From assembly GCA_934899185.1 (NCBI GenBank), contig CAKXYI010000006.1, positions 41,181 to 105,180 of the forward strand: a stretch of DNA of 64,000 bases, read 5' to 3'. Origin of the DNA: an uncultured Lachnospiraceae bacterium (lineage in GTDB: Bacteria; Bacillota; Clostridia; Lachnospirales; Lachnospiraceae). Of the stretch, positions 15,677 through 26,300 are shown piece by piece (the stretch's first letter is position 1; the number at the start of each line of letters is the position of its first letter). The notes beneath the pieces were generated by a model. That model ran no database searches. It had not been told where the DNA came from and saw only the letters and a list, made by a program, of their open reading frames with translations. The translations under genes were made by a program, and so were the position numbers.

Positions 15677-16660
15677 ATGAAGATTGGCAAAGTCCCGGAG
15701 AACGTGTTAAAACGATCCGTTATGAAACAACTGCATTACAAGCGTGACGAAGTCATTTTGGGACCGGGGATCGGCGAGGACTGCGCCGCACTGGCACTCG
15801 GTGAGGATGAGATCCTTGTGATGTCAACGGATCCGATTACCGGTACAGCCAAGGATATCGGCAAACTTGCCATCCAGATCACGGCAAATGATCTGGCGAG
15901 TGCGGGAGCCGAACCGATTGGAGTTATGCTGACTATTTTACTGCCGGATGGAACGAGGGAGATCGCCCTCAAGCGCATCATGGAGCAGATGGAACATGCA
16001 TGCAGGGAAGCCAAGATGCAGATCCTGGGCGGACATACGGAGGTGACCGCGGTGGTCAACCAACCGGTGGTCAACGTCGCGGGGGTTGCTAAGGCGAAAA
16101 AGGGCAGTCTGGTCTCGACCGCAGGAGCCAAGGCCGGCATGGATATTGTCGTCAGCAAATGGATCGGCATTGAGGGGACGATGATCTTTGCCAAGGAAAA
16201 GGAAACTGAATTAAAAGAACATTTCCCGGCAGAATTTGTGGATACTGCCATTGACTTTGACCGCTACTTATCGGTCGTACCGGAGGCTGCAGTCGCCGTC
16301 AGGTCCGGCGTCGCGGCAATGCATGATGTCACGGAGGGAGGACTTTTCGGTGCTCTCTGGGAGATGGCAGAAGCATCCGGCGTTGGACTGGAAATCGATC
16401 TAAAGAAAATACCGATCCGTCAGGAGACGGTCGAGATCTGTGAATACTTCGATGTCAATCCTTATGGTTTGATCTCGAGTGGCATGATGCTCATGGCAGC
16501 AGCGGATGGCAATGCTTTGGTACTGGCATTACAGGAGGCAGGGATCCCGGCGACTGTGATCGGCAAGGCGACCGAGGGTAATGACCGCGTGATCATCCGG
16601 GACGAGGAACGCAGATTTTTGGAACCGCCAAAGACGGACGAATTATATAAAGTCTTATAG
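15677..16660 (+). CDS. AIR synthase-related / HypE-like protein
   Basis: 327-aa protein of the PurM/HypE/ThiL/SelD ATP-binding fold. The N-terminal domain has GPGIGEDCAAL and MSTDPITG (phosphate/Mg site), followed by ITANDLASAGAEPIGVM and LGGHTEVT. The C-terminal domain has MHDVTEGGLFGALWEM. This is the layout of HypE-type proteins, which dehydrate the carbamoyl group to cyanide for NiFe-hydrogenase. The last residues lack the PRIC Cys that HypE needs, so a different AIR-synthase-like reaction is likely. It heads a run continuing with an Lrp regulator and aminotransferase. Confidence 0.7.
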   Translation: MKIGKVPENVLKRSVMKQLHYKRDEVILGPGIGEDCAALALGEDEILVMSTDPITGTAKDIGKLAIQITANDLASAGAEPIGVMLTILLPDGTREIALKRIMEQMEHACREAKMQILGGHTEVTAVVNQPVVNVAGVAKAKKGSLVSTAGAKAGMDIVVSKWIGIEGTMIFAKEKETELKEHFPAEFVDTAIDFDRYLSVVPEAAVAVRSGVAAMHDVTEGGLFGALWEMAEASGVGLEIDLKKIPIRQETVEICEYFDVNPYGLISSGMMLMAAADGNALVLALQEAGIPATVIGKATEGNDRVIIRDEERRFLEPPKTDELYKVL

Positions 16661-16687
16661 GAAGATGGGAAAATGAGGAGAGATAGT

Positions 16688-17170
16688 ATGAGAGAGAAGA
16701 TTTTAAGTTATATCGAAACCAATAGTAGAATAGATATGCATGATCTGGCAATTATGATGGGAACGGACGAAGCAACGATCATGAATGAGTTGGAGGAGAT
16801 GGAGCAGGCACATATCATTTGCGGTTACCATACCCTGATCAACTGGGAAAAGGCTGGGATCGAAAAGGTGACAGCCATGATTGAAGTGCGTGTGACACCA
16901 CAGCGCGGCATGGGATTTGACAAGGTGGCAGAGCGCATCTACAACTACCCGGAAGTCAATTCTGTTTACCTGATCTCCGGTGGCTTTGATTTTATGGTGA
17001 CACTGGAGGGAAAGACCCTGCGTGAGGTTTCCGAATTTGTATCAGATAAGTTGTCCCCGCTGGATTCTGTCCTTAGCACCAAGACAAACTTTATTTTGAA
17101 AAAATATAAGGATCACGGCACGATCATGGCAGAACAGCGCAAGGATGAGAGAGAGTTGGTGAGCCTATGA
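16688..17170 (+). CDS. Lrp/AsnC family transcriptional regulator
   Basis: 160-aa feast/famine regulator. N-terminal HTH (residues about 8-50, IDMHDLAIMMGTDEATIMNE) and a C-terminal RAM/Lrp ligand domain (VTAMIEVRVTP, VYLISGGFDFMVTLEG). GAGGAGA lies 6 nt before ATG 16688, preferred over ATG 16673. It overlaps the aminotransferase gene by 4 nt, so they are translationally coupled. It probably controls amino-acid metabolism including its partner. Effector unknown. Confidence 0.88.
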   Translation: MREKILSYIETNSRIDMHDLAIMMGTDEATIMNELEEMEQAHIICGYHTLINWEKAGIEKVTAMIEVRVTPQRGMGFDKVAERIYNYPEVNSVYLISGGFDFMVTLEGKTLREVSEFVSDKLSPLDSVLSTKTNFILKKYKDHGTIMAEQRKDERELVSL

Positions 17171-18345
17171 GAAACCCACTGTCAAAGACCATCGTAGAAA
17201 TTGAACCATCCGGTATCCGAAAGTTTTTCGATATCGTCAGTGAAATGCAGGATGCGATCTCACTGGGTGTTGGTGAGCCGGATTTTGATACACCATGGAG
17301 AGTCCGTGATGAAGCAATCTATTCTCTGGAACGCGGACGTACCTTTTATACCTCTAATGCAGGTCTCAAGGAGTTAAAGGTAGAGATCGTAAACTATCTG
17401 CACCGCAGATTTGATCTGACTTATGATTATCAGGATGAGATCCTGGTCACGGTAGGGGGCAGTGAGGCAATCGACATTGCCCTGCGTACCATGCTAGATC
17501 CGGGGGATGAGGTCTTGATCCCGCAGCCGAGTTATGTCTCTTATCTGCCATGTACGGTTTTGGCAGGAGGCGTTCCGGTCGTGATCGATCTGAAAGAAGA
17601 AAACCAGTTCCGTCTGACGGCTGAGGAAGTAGAAGCAGCCATCACGGACAAGACCAAGATCCTGATCATGCCGTTTCCAAACAACCCGACCGGGGCTGTC
17701 ATGGAAAAGAAAGATTTAGAAGCGATCGCAGAGGTGGTCAAGAAACATGATCTTTATGTCTTGAGTGATGAGATCTATGCAGAACTTACCTATTTGGAAA
17801 AGCATGTGTCGATCGCATCTTTGCCGGGCATGAAAGAGAGAACCGTTCTCATCAATGGTTTTTCCAAGTCGCATGCTATGACCGGATGGAGACTGGGCTA
17901 TGCCTGCGCTCCAAAGATCATCATCAAGCAAATGCTAAAGATCCATCAGTATGCCATCATGTGTGCGCCGACCACCAGCCAGTATGCGGCAGTAGAAGCC
18001 CTGCGCCACTGTGACGAAGATGTGGCACATATGCGGGAAGAATATAATGGACGCAGACGTTATCTGATCCATCGTTTTGAGGAGATGCATCTGCAATGTT
18101 TTGAGCCTTTTGGTGCTTTTTACATTTTCCCATCCATTCAGGAATTTGGTATGACATCAGAAGAGTTTGCAACAGAATTTTTGAACCGTAAAAAGGTCGC
18201 CGTTGTGCCGGGAACGGCATTTGGTGCCTGCGGAGAGGGATTTTTGCGTATTTCCTATGCCTATTCTTTGGATAATCTGAAAGTGGCATTGGATCGCTTG
18301 GAAGAATTTGTGACAGAATTAAGAGAAGAAAGAAAAGGTGCGTAA
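17167..18345 (+). CDS. Class I/II PLP-dependent aminotransferase
   Basis: 392-aa fold-type I aminotransferase (AspC/AraT-like). The PLP Lys is in INGFSKSHAMTGWRLGY, with the conserved PNNPTGAV and SDEIYAEL blocks. Standard length. It is coupled to the upstream Lrp-type regulator by a 4-nt overlap, a common pairing for aromatic or branched amino-acid aminotransferases in Clostridia. The exact amino donor is not resolvable. The stop codon directly abuts the trmL start. Confidence 0.9.
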   Translation: MRNPLSKTIVEIEPSGIRKFFDIVSEMQDAISLGVGEPDFDTPWRVRDEAIYSLERGRTFYTSNAGLKELKVEIVNYLHRRFDLTYDYQDEILVTVGGSEAIDIALRTMLDPGDEVLIPQPSYVSYLPCTVLAGGVPVVIDLKEENQFRLTAEEVEAAITDKTKILIMPFPNNPTGAVMEKKDLEAIAEVVKKHDLYVLSDEIYAELTYLEKHVSIASLPGMKERTVLINGFSKSHAMTGWRLGYACAPKIIIKQMLKIHQYAIMCAPTTSQYAAVEALRHCDEDVAHMREEYNGRRRYLIHRFEEMHLQCFEPFGAFYIFPSIQEFGMTSEEFATEFLNRKKVAVVPGTAFGACGEGFLRISYAYSLDNLKVALDRLEEFVTELREERKGA

Positions 18346-18843
18346 ATGGCAGCGCTGAATATTATTTTACATGAACCGGAGATTCCGGGAAATACAGGAA
18401 ATATCGGTCGAACCTGTGTGGCAACAGGGACAAAACTGCATCTGATCGAGCCACTGGGCTTTCAACTGAATGACAAGACCGTCAAACGTGCGGGCATGGA
18501 CTACTGGGATCAGTTGGACGTAACACGTTATGATGATTGGAATGACTTTTTGGAGCGCAATCCGGGAGCAAAGATTTATTATGCAACGACCAAGGGAAAA
18601 CATGTCTATTCGGATGTATCTTTTGAGCCGGATTGTTTTATCATGTTTGGCAAGGAAAGTGCAGGTATTCCGGAGGAGATCCTAGTCGAGCACCCGGAGG
18701 AATGCATCCGTATTCCGATGATCGGAGAGACAAGATCTCTCAACCTGTCAAACTCTGTGGCGATCGTCCTCTATGAGGCATTGCGTCAGAATCATTTCGA
18801 CCACATGAGACTGGAGGGCGAGTTGCATCGCCTACACTGGTAA
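18346..18843 (+). CDS. trmL: tRNA (cytidine(34)-2'-O)-methyltransferase TrmL
   Basis: 165-aa SPOUT-class methyltransferase that 2'-O-methylates the wobble nucleotide of tRNA-Leu. The knot motifs are visible: PEIPGNTGNIGRTCVATGT, MFGKESAGIPEE, and IPMIGETRSLNLSNSVAIVL near the C-terminus. Minimal SPOUT length with no added RNA-binding domain, as usual for TrmL. The ATG follows the preceding stop without a gap. Confidence 0.93.
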   Translation: MAALNIILHEPEIPGNTGNIGRTCVATGTKLHLIEPLGFQLNDKTVKRAGMDYWDQLDVTRYDDWNDFLERNPGAKIYYATTKGKHVYSDVSFEPDCFIMFGKESAGIPEEILVEHPEECIRIPMIGETRSLNLSNSVAIVLYEALRQNHFDHMRLEGELHRLHW

Positions 18844-18855
18844 AAAGGAACAGAT

Positions 18856-19719
18856 ATGGGAATCATTGAAGCAAAAGATTTAGTACATGAATATATCATC
18901 CGCGATGAAGAGGGTAATGTGGAGAGTATCCGCACAGCCCTTGATCACATGGATCTTTCCGTGGAAGCGGGACAGTTTATCGCGGTATTGGGACATAACG
19001 GATCAGGCAAGTCTACCTTCGCCAAGCATCTGAATGCTCTTTTGACACCGAGTGAGGGAACGCTGATCGTAGATGGTATGGATGTGTCGGACGAGAGCCT
19101 GACCTATGATATCCGGCAGGAAGCCGGGATGGTCTTTCAGAACCCGGACAATCAGATCATTGCCAGTGTGGTACAGGAAGATGTCGGGTTTGGACCGGAA
19201 AATATCGGTGTGCCGACAGAGCAGATCTGGGAGCGGGTGGAAAAGAGCCTGAAGGCTGTCGGTATGTGGCAGTATCGTGAACATTCTCCTAATAAATTAT
19301 CCGGTGGACAAAAGCAGCGTGTGGCGATCGCCGGTGTCATGGCAATGGAGCCAAAGTGCATTATTTTGGACGAGCCCACTGCTATGCTGGATCCGAATGG
19401 ACGAAAGGAAGTCCTGGAGGCTGTGCATGCGCTCAACCGCGAGAAGGGTGTGACCATTATTTTGATCACACATTATATGGAAGAGGTCGTGGATGCAGAC
19501 TATGTCTATGTCATGGATCAGGGCAAGGTCGTTTTGGAGGGCAATCCGCGTGGTATCTTTTCGCAGGTGGAGACTCTCAAGGAACACAGGCTGGATGTGC
19601 CGCAGATCACGCTTTTGGCGCACGAACTGCAAAAAGCGGGACTTGCCATACCGGATGGTATTCTGACAAGAGAAGAACTGATTGATGCCCTGCAGGAAGT
19701 GGCAGACAAGAGAAATTAA
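18856..19719 (+). CDS. ecfA1: Energy-coupling factor transporter ATPase EcfA1
   Basis: 287-aa ABC ATPase of the group II ECF module, which powers vitamin uptake through interchangeable S components. Walker A GHNGSGKST, Q-loop FQNPDNQI, signature LSGGQKQR, Walker B CIILDEPTAML, and the C-terminal ECF-specific helix region (LTREELIDALQ). It begins 13 nt after trmL and is followed by ecfA2, ecfT and truA with near-zero gaps, the conserved Firmicute order. No S component is in this window. Confidence 0.96.
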   Translation: MGIIEAKDLVHEYIIRDEEGNVESIRTALDHMDLSVEAGQFIAVLGHNGSGKSTFAKHLNALLTPSEGTLIVDGMDVSDESLTYDIRQEAGMVFQNPDNQIIASVVQEDVGFGPENIGVPTEQIWERVEKSLKAVGMWQYREHSPNKLSGGQKQRVAIAGVMAMEPKCIILDEPTAMLDPNGRKEVLEAVHALNREKGVTIILITHYMEEVVDADYVYVMDQGKVVLEGNPRGIFSQVETLKEHRLDVPQITLLAHELQKAGLAIPDGILTREELIDALQEVADKRN

Positions 19720-19727
19720 GGTGAATT

Positions 19728-20573
19728 ATGTCATTTATATTAGATAATGTATCTTATCGTTACAGTGAAAAAACAGCATATGAGATCACGGCACTGGATC
19801 ATGTGAATTTGCAGATCGGTGATGGTGAATTTATCGGCGTAATCGGGCATACCGGGTCCGGAAAGTCTACCCTGATCCAGCATCTGAACGGGCTGCTGAA
19901 GGCAACGGAGGGCAAAATCTACTTTAATGGACAGGATATTTATGAGGAAGATTATGATCTTCGCGATCTGCGTATGCAGGTGGGCATGGTCTTTCAGTAT
20001 CCGGAACATCAACTTTTTGAGGAGACAGTCTTTAAGGATGTCTGCTTCGGTCCCAAGAACCAGGGCTTGCCGGAAAAGGATATGACGCTCCGGGCTTATG
20101 AGGCATTGCAGAATGTGGGCTTGCCGGAAAAATATTTTGATGTTTCGCCTTTTGAGTTGTCCGGGGGACAAAAGCGTCGTGCTGCGATCGCGGGTGTCAT
20201 TGCAATGAAACCACAGGTTCTGATCCTGGATGAGCCGACGGCAGGTCTGGATCCGAAAGGACGTGACGAGATTCTGGATATGATCGCAGATATGCATGCC
20301 AGATACGGCAATACCGTTATTTTGGTCTCTCATAGCATGGAAGATGTGGCAAAGTATGTGGATCGTATCATTGTCATGGATCACGGACATGTCAAGTTTG
20401 ATGATGCGCCGCGTCAGGTCTTTCATCATTATAAGGAATTGGAGGAGATCGGACTTGCGGCACCGCAGGTCACATACCTGATGCATGAGATGAAGGAAAA
20501 GGGTATGGGTGTTTCAACAGAGGCAACGACCGTAGATGAAGCAAAAGAAGCGATATTACGTTGGATAGGATAG
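19728..20573 (+). CDS. ecfA2: Energy-coupling factor transporter ATPase EcfA2
   Basis: 281-aa second ABC ATPase of the ECF module, pairing with EcfA1. Walker A GHTGSGKST, Q-loop FQYPEHQLF, signature LSGGQKRR, Walker B VLILDEPTAGL and switch His in LVSHSMEDV. It lies 9 nt after ecfA1 and 5 nt before ecfT. Confidence 0.96.
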   Translation: MSFILDNVSYRYSEKTAYEITALDHVNLQIGDGEFIGVIGHTGSGKSTLIQHLNGLLKATEGKIYFNGQDIYEEDYDLRDLRMQVGMVFQYPEHQLFEETVFKDVCFGPKNQGLPEKDMTLRAYEALQNVGLPEKYFDVSPFELSGGQKRRAAIAGVIAMKPQVLILDEPTAGLDPKGRDEILDMIADMHARYGNTVILVSHSMEDVAKYVDRIIVMDHGHVKFDDAPRQVFHHYKELEEIGLAAPQVTYLMHEMKEKGMGVSTEATTVDEAKEAILRWIG

Positions 20574-20577
20574 ATTT

Positions 20578-21378
20578 ATGTTAAGAGATATTACATTAGG
20601 ACAATATTATCCGGCGGATTCTGTCATTCACAAACTGGATCCCCGGACAAAGTTATTTGCAACACTTCTGTTTATCATCAGTGTCTTTTCTTTTGACGGC
20701 ATTGTTGGATTCATCGTCATGACCGCCTTTTTATTCGGTGTGATCGCCCTGAGCAGGGTGCCTTTATCATTTATGCTGCGCGGACTCAGGGCTATTATGA
20801 TCTTGCTTGTGATCGCGGGGCTTTTTAATCTTTTCCTGACACCGGGGCAGGTGCTCTGGAGTCTCTGGAAGATCCATATCACGCGGGAAGGACTGCGCAA
20901 CGCGGTGCTGATGACCATCCGTATGGTCTACCTGATCATGGGCTCATCTGTGATGACACTGACGACAACCCCAAATCAGTTGACGGACGGCTTGGAAAAG
21001 GCATTGAAACCTTTGCAGAAGATCAATGTACCGGTGCATGAGATCGCAATGATGATGTCGATCGCCCTTCGTTTTATCCCGATTCTGATCGAGGAGACGG
21101 ACAAGATCATGAAGGCACAGATGGCAAGAGGCGCGGATTTTGAGACGGGTGGACTGATCAAGAAAGCGAAGAATATGGTGCCGCTCTTAGTGCCGCTTTT
21201 TGTATCGGCATTCCGCCGTGCCAATGATCTGGCACTGGCGATGGAAGCAAGATGTTATGTCGGTGGCGAGGGCAGAACCAAGATGATGCCACTGGTCTAT
21301 CATAAGGTCGATCGTCTGGCATATGTGGTCGTAATCGCCTACTTTGTCCTCTTGATGGTCATAAAGGTGGTGCTTTAA
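20578..21378 (+). CDS. ecfT: Energy-coupling factor transmembrane protein EcfT
   Basis: 266-aa membrane scaffold that couples the EcfA ATPases to S components. Hydrophobic spans cluster in the first 130 residues and at the C-terminus. The coupling helices carry the two Ala-Arg-Gly type motifs (MARGADFETGG and AMEARCYVGGEG). The stop overlaps the truA start by 1 nt. Confidence 0.95.
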   Translation: MLRDITLGQYYPADSVIHKLDPRTKLFATLLFIISVFSFDGIVGFIVMTAFLFGVIALSRVPLSFMLRGLRAIMILLVIAGLFNLFLTPGQVLWSLWKIHITREGLRNAVLMTIRMVYLIMGSSVMTLTTTPNQLTDGLEKALKPLQKINVPVHEIAMMMSIALRFIPILIEETDKIMKAQMARGADFETGGLIKKAKNMVPLLVPLFVSAFRRANDLALAMEARCYVGGEGRTKMMPLVYHKVDRLAYVVVIAYFVLLMVIKVVL

Positions 21379-22112
21379 TGCGGGTAAAACTGGTCGTGGC
21401 ATATGAGGGAACCAATTACTGCGGATGGCAGATCCAGCCCAATGGTATTACGATCGAAGAGGTGCTCAATGAGACTTTGAGTTCTCTTTTGGGGGAGAAA
21501 ATCACGGTGACAGGTGCCAGTAGGACGGACGCCGGCGTTCATTCTCTGGGCAATGTTGCAGTTTTTGAAACCCATACCAGAATGCCGGCGGAGAAGATCT
21601 CTTTTGCACTCAACCAGCGTCTGCCGGAGGATATTGTGGTGCAGGAGTCATGTCAGGTGCCGAAGGATTTTCACCCACGTTTTGCCAAGAGTAGGAAGAC
21701 ATATGAATATCGTATTTTAAATTGTCGTTTTCGCCAGCCACTGGAGAGAAGGACAAGTTATTTTTATCACTATCCGCTGGATGTCAGTGCCATGCAAAAG
21801 GCGGCGGCTTATCTGGTGGGGGAACATGACTTTACTTCCTTTGCGTCCGTGCATGCGCAGACCAATACTTATGTGCGCACGATCTATGCGCTTGATGTGG
21901 TGCGTGAGGGAGACATGATCCGTATCCGCGTGCAGGGGAACGGATTTCTTTACAATATGGTGCGCATCATTGCCGGGACCCTGATCCAGGTGGGCGCAGG
22001 GGTCAAAAATCCGGAGGATATGGAAAGCATCCTTGCGGGACAGGACAGAGAATTGGCAGGACCGACAGCACCGGCGCATGGACTTACCATGATCGGGCTG
22101 GAATATTTATAG
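21378..22112 (+). CDS. truA: tRNA pseudouridine(38-40) synthase TruA
   Basis: 244-aa pseudouridine synthase acting on the anticodon stem-loop. The catalytic Asp is in ASRTDAGVHSLGN; the C-terminal half has NGFLYNMVRIIAGTLIQVG. Normal length. It is the last gene of the ecf operon, overlapping ecfT by 1 nt, as in many Firmicutes. Confidence 0.96.
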   Translation: MRVKLVVAYEGTNYCGWQIQPNGITIEEVLNETLSSLLGEKITVTGASRTDAGVHSLGNVAVFETHTRMPAEKISFALNQRLPEDIVVQESCQVPKDFHPRFAKSRKTYEYRILNCRFRQPLERRTSYFYHYPLDVSAMQKAAAYLVGEHDFTSFASVHAQTNTYVRTIYALDVVREGDMIRIRVQGNGFLYNMVRIIAGTLIQVGAGVKNPEDMESILAGQDRELAGPTAPAHGLTMIGLEYL

Positions 22113-22119
22113 AAAAGAA

Positions 22120-22148
22120 TTGACAAAAGACCGTGTGCGTAATATAAT
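22120..22148 (+). promoter_or_regulatory. Consensus sigma-A promoter of rplM-rpsI
   Basis: TTGACA (22120-22125), 17 nt, TATAAT (22143-22148); both hexamers are perfect. The -35 begins 7 nt after the truA stop. Confidence 0.9.
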
Positions 22149-22154
22149 GTAACG

Positions 22155-22262
22155 GCTGATGTAGTTTAGAAGCACAGTTTCATTAGCCCCGAAACGTGTT
22201 TTGACTATAGACATGTCAGTGATCGTATTTCGGACATTGTACGAGACTGACGCTTTATGTTA
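22155..22262 (+). promoter_or_regulatory. Long 5' leader of rplM-rpsI (possible L13 leader)
   Basis: About 120 nt separate the predicted transcript start from the rplM ribosome site. The leader holds short complementary segments (GTTTCATTAG / AAACGTG; GTCAGT / ACTGAC) and no ORF. Firmicute rplM genes often carry an L13-responsive leader; I infer the same here but did not match a defined consensus. Confidence 0.4.
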
Positions 22263-22279
22263 TTTAAGGAGGAAACCAA

Positions 22280-22708
22280 ATGAAGACTTATATGCCAAAC
22301 CCAAGTCAGGTTGAGAGAAAATGGTATGTAGTAGATGCAGAAGGACAGACATTAGGTCGTCTTGCTTCTGAAGTTGCTAAGGTATTAAGAGGAAAGAACA
22401 AAGCGATTTACACACCTCATGCTGATTGCGGAGATTATGTGATCGTTGTTAATGCAGAGAAGATCAAGGTTACTGGTAAGAAGTTAGACCAGAAGATCTA
22501 TTATCATCATTCAGACTATGTTGGTGGAATGAAAGAGACAACTTTAAAGGAGATGTTAGCTAAGCATCCTGACAGAGTTATCGAACATGCAGTTAAGGGA
22601 ATGCTTCCAAAGGGACCTTTAGGAAGAGAGATGTACACAAAGTTATTTGTATACGCTGGCCCAGATCACAAGCATGCAGCTCAGAAACCAGAAGAGTTGA
22701 CATTTTAA
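22280..22708 (+). CDS. rplM: 50S ribosomal protein L13
   Basis: 142-aa L13, an early-assembly protein of the large subunit. Recognised by [16 protein letters not shown] near the N-terminus and [20 protein letters not shown] near the C-terminus. AAGGAGG precedes the ATG. It forms the universal rplM-rpsI pair with the next gene (22 nt gap). Codon use is biased to highly expressed forms. Confidence 0.98.
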   Translation: MKTYMPNPSQVERKWYVVDAEGQTLGRLASEVAKVLRGKNKAIYTPHADCGDYVIVVNAEKIKVTGKKLDQKIYYHHSDYVGGMKETTLKEMLAKHPDRVIEHAVKGMLPKGPLGREMYTKLFVYAGPDHKHAAQKPEELTF

Positions 22709-22730
22709 TTCGGTAAGGAGGTAAATCACA

Positions 22731-23123
22731 TTGGCTAATACAAAGTATTACGGAACAGGAAGAAGAAAATCATCTGTTGCTAGAGTATATTTAGTACCTG
22801 GAACAGGTAAGATCACAATCAATAAAAGAGATATCGATGAGTATCTTGGACTTGAGACTTTAAAGGTTGTTGTTCGTCAGCCACTCGTTGCTACAGACAA
22901 TCTTGACAAGTTCGACGTTTTAGTAAACGTTAAGGGTGGCGGTTACACAGGTCAGGCTGGTGCCATCAGACATGGTATTGCTAGAGCATTACTTCAGGTA
23001 GATGCTGATTACAGACCAGTTCTGAAGTCTAACGGATATCTTACAAGAGATCCTAGAATGAAAGAACGTAAGAAGTACGGCTTGAAGGCAGCTCGTAGAG
23101 CACCACAGTTCTCAAAGAGATAG
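22731..23123 (+). CDS. rpsI: 30S ribosomal protein S9
   Basis: 130-aa S9, whose basic C-terminal tail (ending QFSKR) reaches the P site. N-terminal [14 protein letters not shown] and [19 protein letters not shown] are diagnostic. The start codon is TTG (22731), placed 7-8 nt after AAGGAGG; no ATG is available at this position. Confidence 0.98.
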   Translation: MANTKYYGTGRRKSSVARVYLVPGTGKITINKRDIDEYLGLETLKVVVRQPLVATDNLDKFDVLVNVKGGGYTGQAGAIRHGIARALLQVDADYRPVLKSNGYLTRDPRMKERKKYGLKAARRAPQFSKR

Positions 23124-23170
23124 GAATTTACAATTCAAGGCACCTTATGGCGCTTCAAAAAAGTATGTTA

Positions 23171-23203
23171 CACCTCGGAAGTTTGGTTCCGAGGTGTTTT
23201 TTT
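23171..23203 (+). terminator. Terminator of rplM-rpsI
   Basis: CACCTCGGAA pairs with TTCCGAGGTG (6-nt loop), followed by seven T. Confidence 0.93.
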
Positions 23204-23251
23204 ATATTGAATATGATAAAATACATTATACTAGTTGAGTACTAAGTGGAA

Positions 23252-23281
23252 TTGAGAAGTTATTTTCGTATTAATTAGAAT
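23252..23281 (+). promoter_or_regulatory. Candidate cas9 promoter
   Basis: TTGAGA (23252-23257), 18 nt, TAGAAT (23276-23281), one mismatch in each hexamer. The -10 overlaps an upstream in-frame ATG at 23280, which argues that translation begins at 23307 instead. Confidence 0.45.
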
Positions 23282-23306
23282 GGAGAGAAGTTGTGGAGGA
23301 GAAGTT

Positions 23307-26300
23307 ATGGGGATTCGTGTTGGATTAGACATAGGTGTGGCATCTGTTGGATGGACAGTTATTTCCGTAGAGGATGAGATTAAAATCTTAGAATCAGGAT
23401 CGAATCTGTTTGAGTGTGCCGATGCCAGTAAAAATGTAGATCGCAGGTCAGCACGTCAAGTGCGTAGATTGACTAGGCGCAGGAAAACCAGAATCTTTGA
23501 TTATCAGAAGTTATGGAAGAATTCTGGTATGCAGATTCCAGAGGACGTGTGCAATAATCAACTGGAATTGCGTGTTAATGGATTGCAGCAGGAATTATCA
23601 TTGGATGAGATATATTGGGTTCTGCTGACGATGCTCAAGCATAGGGGAATTTCTTATTTAGATGATGCAGAATTTGATGGTGCGGTAAGTGGATCAGATT
23701 ATCAGAAGGGTTTATCAATTAATCAAAATAAGATCAATGAGGGGCAATATCCGTGCCAGATCCAGTTGGACAGATTATTACACTATGGTAAATACAGAGG
23801 TCAGATCAGTGTATCGGAGGAAGATGAAAATATCATTTTATCCAATGTTTTTACGACAAGTGCTTATCAAGCAGAGGTAGAGCATTTCTTGGAGAAGCAG
23901 CAAGAGTATCATACGCAGATAAGCCCAGAGTTCGTCAAAAAGTATCTGGAGATTTTCGGACGTAAGAGAGCATACTATGAGGGACCGGGAAATGAATTGT
24001 CGCGTACTGATTATGGAATCTATACAACTGCTTTGGATGATGCTGGTAAATATATTACGGAACAGAATCTCTTTTCTCGGCTGATAGGGCATTGTAGTGT
24101 CAATCCGGACGAAGAACGTGCAGCAGGAGCATCTTTCACTGCGCAGGAATTTAATGCATTAAATGATTTGTGCAATCTAAAAGTCAATGGAGAAAAACTA
24201 ACCGAAGAACAGAAGCGGGCAATTGTTTTTGAGTATAAAAATGCAACAACAGTAAGTCCAAGAAAAATCATTAAAAAGGCAATAGGTGAAGACATAGTCT
24301 CGCTGGAAGGAGCGCGCATCGACAAAAGTGAAAAAGAGTTATTTCACACGATGGAGACCTATCGCAAGTTGAAAAAAGCATTGGCAGAACTGGATGTAGA
24401 TATAGATGCGTATGACGTTGCATTGTGGGATGAAGTGGTCAGAATACTGACGATCAATACAGAACGAGATGGCATTTTGACTGCACTGGATGATGCGGAT
24501 ATTCATTTTTCATCAGACGAAACCAAGGAGCAGGAAATCAGAGATCTGCTTATTATGTTTAGAAGAAAGAATGGAGCCTCTTTTAGCAAGTGGCAGTCTT
24601 TTGGGTTATCGATCATGCATGACATGATACCGATGATGTATAGTCAGCCGAAAAATCAAATGCAGATCTTGACGGACATGGGTGTTTTTAAGTCTAGGGT
24701 GGACTGCTATAAGGAAAGTAAATACATACCTAAAGACATGGTTACGAAAGAGATATATAATCCAGTGGTCGTTCGATCTGTGCGTGTGACGATAAACATT
24801 CTGAATGCATTGATCAAAAAGTATGGTGTTTTAGAAGAAGTGGTCATTGAAATGCCACGCGATCGTAATGAGGAAGAACAGAGAAAACGCATTACTGATG
24901 CGCAGAAAAAGAATGAGAAAGAGTTAAATACAATTCTGGATTATATAAAAGATGCATATGGTATCCGCATTCAAGAGGAAGATTTTCGCAAGCAGAAGAA
25001 CCTTGTAATGAAATTAAAATTGTGGAATGAACAAGATGGCGTGTGTCTGTACTCGGGCAAGAATATTGCAATCGAGGATTTGCTAAATGAACCGCAAATG
25101 TTTGAAATTGATCATATTATCCCAAAGTCTATTTCATTTGATGATAGCCGTTCTAACAAAGTATTGGTGTATGCTACGGAAAATCAGAAAAAAGGTAATA
25201 TGACACCGTACATGTATTTACATGAGATAAATCGTGAATATGATTTTCATGAATTTATGAGTGTGGTTCTGACAAGAAAGAATGCCTTAGGGACGAGAAA
25301 AGTCAATAATCTTTTAAATCGCGAGGATATTACAAAAGTTGGAGTATTAAAAGGATTTATCAACAGAAATCTGAATGATACGAGATACGCATCCCGTGTG
25401 GTATTGAATTCTTTGCAGGACTATTTCAAGGCACATGAAACTGGTACAAAAGTAAAAGTGGTTCGAGGTGCTTTTACGTCAGAAATGCGAAAGGCGTTGC
25501 GTTTGTCAAAGAACCGTGATGAGACCTATGCGCATCATGCAGTTGATGCCATGATTATGTGTTTTGCCATGATGGGTTATGAGGATTATCAGGTATTGAT
25601 GCGGCAGGTGGTAGATTTTGACAGTGAGGAGATCAAGGATCGCAATCGTTGGAATGAGGTATTTACGGATCGCACCTATGAAGAACAGATGTATGCCAAT
25701 CGTCTATATACCATCAAAAAACTGATCTCTGAGGCGGAAAAGCGAGTGAAATATTGGCACAAGGTAGATACAAAGCCAAATCGGGGCTTGAGTAACGCAA
25801 CTATTTATGGAACCAGAGAGTACGAGGGAAAGACCTTTAGAATCAGCAAACTGGACATATATTCGGCGGAGAAATCCAATGGATATAAAACATTAAAAAA
25901 GATGATCGAGGATGGAAATCAAGATCGGATTTTGATGTACAAAAATGATCCAAGAACATGGCAGGATCTTATGAGTATTTATCGGATGTATCCAGATGCA
26001 ACGAATCCTTTCAAAGAATATGAGAAGGAAACAGGAGATTATCTGAGAAAATATAGTAAAAAACATAATGGACCTAAGATTACGACATTAAAATATATGG
26101 ATGGAGAGGTAAATAGTTGTATTGATCTGTCGCAGAATTATGGGTTTGAAAAGGGGAGTAAAAAGGTTATTCTGGATTCGTTAAATCCATACCGCATGGA
26201 TGTGTGGTATCATGAGCCGTCACAAGCATATTATTTGGTTGGTGTGAAATATGCTGACTTGAAAGCAGATGGCAGCATTGATGAAGAAAATTATACCAGA

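Noticed and set aside
19740..20486. Antisense open frame of 248 codons opposite ecfA2
   Set aside because: Fully inside a confident ABC ATPase gene; composition is that of a shadow frame.
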